This document shows, piece after piece, positions 44,282 through 45,166 of a stretch of DNA of 45,166 nt (positions within the stretch are counted from its first letter, which is position 1; each line of letters begins with the position of its first letter). The notes below the pieces were generated by a model that was given only the letters and a program-made list of their open reading frames with translations, made no database searches and was not told where the DNA came from. The translations under genes were made by a program, and so were the position numbers. Source of the DNA: a virus; IMG/VR virus record IMGVR_UViG_3300044699_000097, positions 1 through 45,166 of that record; one strand, given 5' to 3'.

Positions 44282-45094
44282 TCAGGCTGACTTAGCCTTA
44301 CCCTTTGCATTGACCTTTGTCCCGATATCCGAGACATTGGAAGGCTTGGGCATTGGGAATGGGCCGTTGTTTGCCTCAACTGCCTTAGCAGCCTCATCCA
44401 CCATAACGCCGATCAATCGGATATCCTTAGCCGTCATATTGCGGAGCTTAGCGATATCCAAACCACACTGAGAAAGGAGCTTCTCAATTGCCGTGGTTTG
44501 CGGCGTGGTTGCCTTCCATCCGGCATTACGGCCAGGCTTATCCTGAAATGCACCGTGCATTCCGAACTTACCAACTGCAATGCGCAATTCCTTACGCTCC
44601 TTCACCGTATCGGAAACCGATGAACCACTACCCTTAGCAGGCTTAGTGGCATCATATCCGACCTTATGAGTCTTGATAATGGCGGTGAGATATGGAACCA
44701 GTTTCTGCAGGTTCTTGCAATCCTTGCCATCATTCTTAGGATCAGCCTTGAAATTGCTGAGAGCCTGATTCATAAAGGCTTCGCCTCGCAGGCAAACATA
44801 ATCCTCCTGCAATGCCATTGCCGAACGGCCCCGATATGACTCACCGGTCGCATTCGTGAATCCGAATGCCTTGCAAATGGCGCTGAATTCCGTGCCAAAC
44901 ATATTGGCATTCGGATCACCAATACGGACCTTATAGTAGGTCCAAAGGATGTTTGCGAAATAGCGCTTATCCTTAGCGGTATCGGTAATGAGGCGGAGGA
45001 ATGATTCCCGCTCATTCTTCTCACCAATTGCCCAAGCCTTATCCATTGCCTTCTGTTGTGCCACAGTAAGCGGCACATATGTGATATCCGGCAT
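44282..45094 (-). CDS. Unknown 270-residue protein with outlier codon use
   Basis: Starts MPDITYVPLTVAQQKAMDKA, ends AKGKAKSA; an intact frame. ATG preceded by AAAGGATAG and the AACCAAC leader. Sequence is mainly alpha/beta with YFANILWTYYKVRIG, FSAICKAFGFTNATGESYRG and a lysine-rich C-terminus; no motif I recognise. It is visibly less GC-rich than everything else, yet every Lys codon I read is AAG and every Asp codon GAT, whereas the rest of the window prefers GAC. That suggests recent transfer or selection for a separate expression regime. It has its own terminator. Confidence 0.8.
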   Translation of the reverse strand: MPDITYVPLTVAQQKAMDKAWAIGEKNERESFLRLITDTAKDKRYFANILWTYYKVRIGDPNANMFGTEFSAICKAFGFTNATGESYRGRSAMALQEDYVCLRGEAFMNQALSNFKADPKNDGKDCKNLQKLVPYLTAIIKTHKVGYDATKPAKGSGSSVSDTVKERKELRIAVGKFGMHGAFQDKPGRNAGWKATTPQTTAIEKLLSQCGLDIAKLRNMTAKDIRLIGVMVDEAAKAVEANNGPFPMPKPSNVSDIGTKVNAKGKAKSA

Positions 45095-45109
45095 TACCCT
45101 ATCCTTTGT

Positions 45110-45116
45110 GTTGGTT
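45110..45116 (-). promoter_or_regulatory. AACCAAC leader word
   Basis: On the minus strand AACCAAC is followed by ACAAAGGATAG and the ATG at 45094. A weak TTGATA element lies about 25 bases upstream. Confidence 0.6.
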
Positions 45117-45152
45117 GTTGCTATTGATTAGTGGCTCTCTTATCAACCCTCC

Positions 45153-45166
45153 CAATTATTGGGATA
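45153..45166. repeat. Palindromic unit copy cut by the window end
   Basis: CAATTATTGGGATA, the first 14 of 18 bases of the unit. It lies 58 bases upstream of the rightmost leftward gene, so a further gene end presumably lies beyond the window, or the contig was broken at this repeat. Confidence 0.7.

Noticed and set aside
1-45166. CRISPR array or tRNA genes
   Set aside because: No regularly spaced direct repeats and no cloverleaf with a T-arm GGTTCRA motif were found; the palindromic units are irregularly spaced by kilobases.
1-45166. Lysogeny module
   Set aside because: No integrase, excisionase, attachment-site pair or CI-like repressor was seen; the RHH protein alone is not evidence for lysogeny.

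Overview
This window reads as most or all of a high-GC tailed-phage genome, probably infecting an actinobacterium. The host call is inference, based on GC-rich codons, frequent GTG starts with AGGAGG-type ribosome sites, stop/start overlaps of ATGA or GTGA, and small-protein families I associate with actinobacteriophages. The head and connector genes (a long portal, a scaffold, an HK97-like major capsid protein, a short head-tail adaptor, a hub-type protein, several internal virion proteins and a very large last structural protein), with no tape measure or major tail protein visible, fit a short-tailed (podovirus-like) particle. No integrase or tRNA gene was seen.

Layout. Positions 1-1785 hold no intact gene and contain G/C-run hairpins. 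Positions 1786-2946 (minus) carry a primase-polymerase and a 50-residue protein. A consensus promoter at 3052-3080 drives a long rightward operon (3087-34170). Its order is: RHH regulator, RuvC-like resolvase, small proteins, RecB/Cas4-like nuclease, a putative ssDNA-binding protein, HNH endonuclease, small terminase, tail-fibre genes, large terminase, portal, scaffold, capsid, connector proteins, tail collar fibre, internal virion proteins, and a roughly 2,700-residue giant protein (25537-33741) with two ADP-ribosyltransferase-like segments. From 34160 to 45094 everything is leftward: a lysis cassette (amidase, holin-like membrane protein, collagen-like secreted protein), many micro-proteins, a DUF3846-like protein, an AAA+ ATPase, a transglycosylase-like secreted protein, and a codon-usage outlier gene at the right edge.

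Two repeat systems mark the leftward arm. An 18-base palindrome, CAATTATNNGRATAATTG, sits just past gene ends; one copy lies behind the capsid gene and a cut copy forms the last bases of the window. A leader word AACCAAC, usually followed by GGAGAG, lies just upstream of seven leftward start codons. Together they look like unit-boundary and unit-start signals.

Data quality matters for use. I count roughly 45 places where a clear protein continues in another frame after a one-base change, mostly in G/C runs. These look like sequencing or assembly indels, so several coordinates below span frameshifts and describe the inferred gene, not an open frame.
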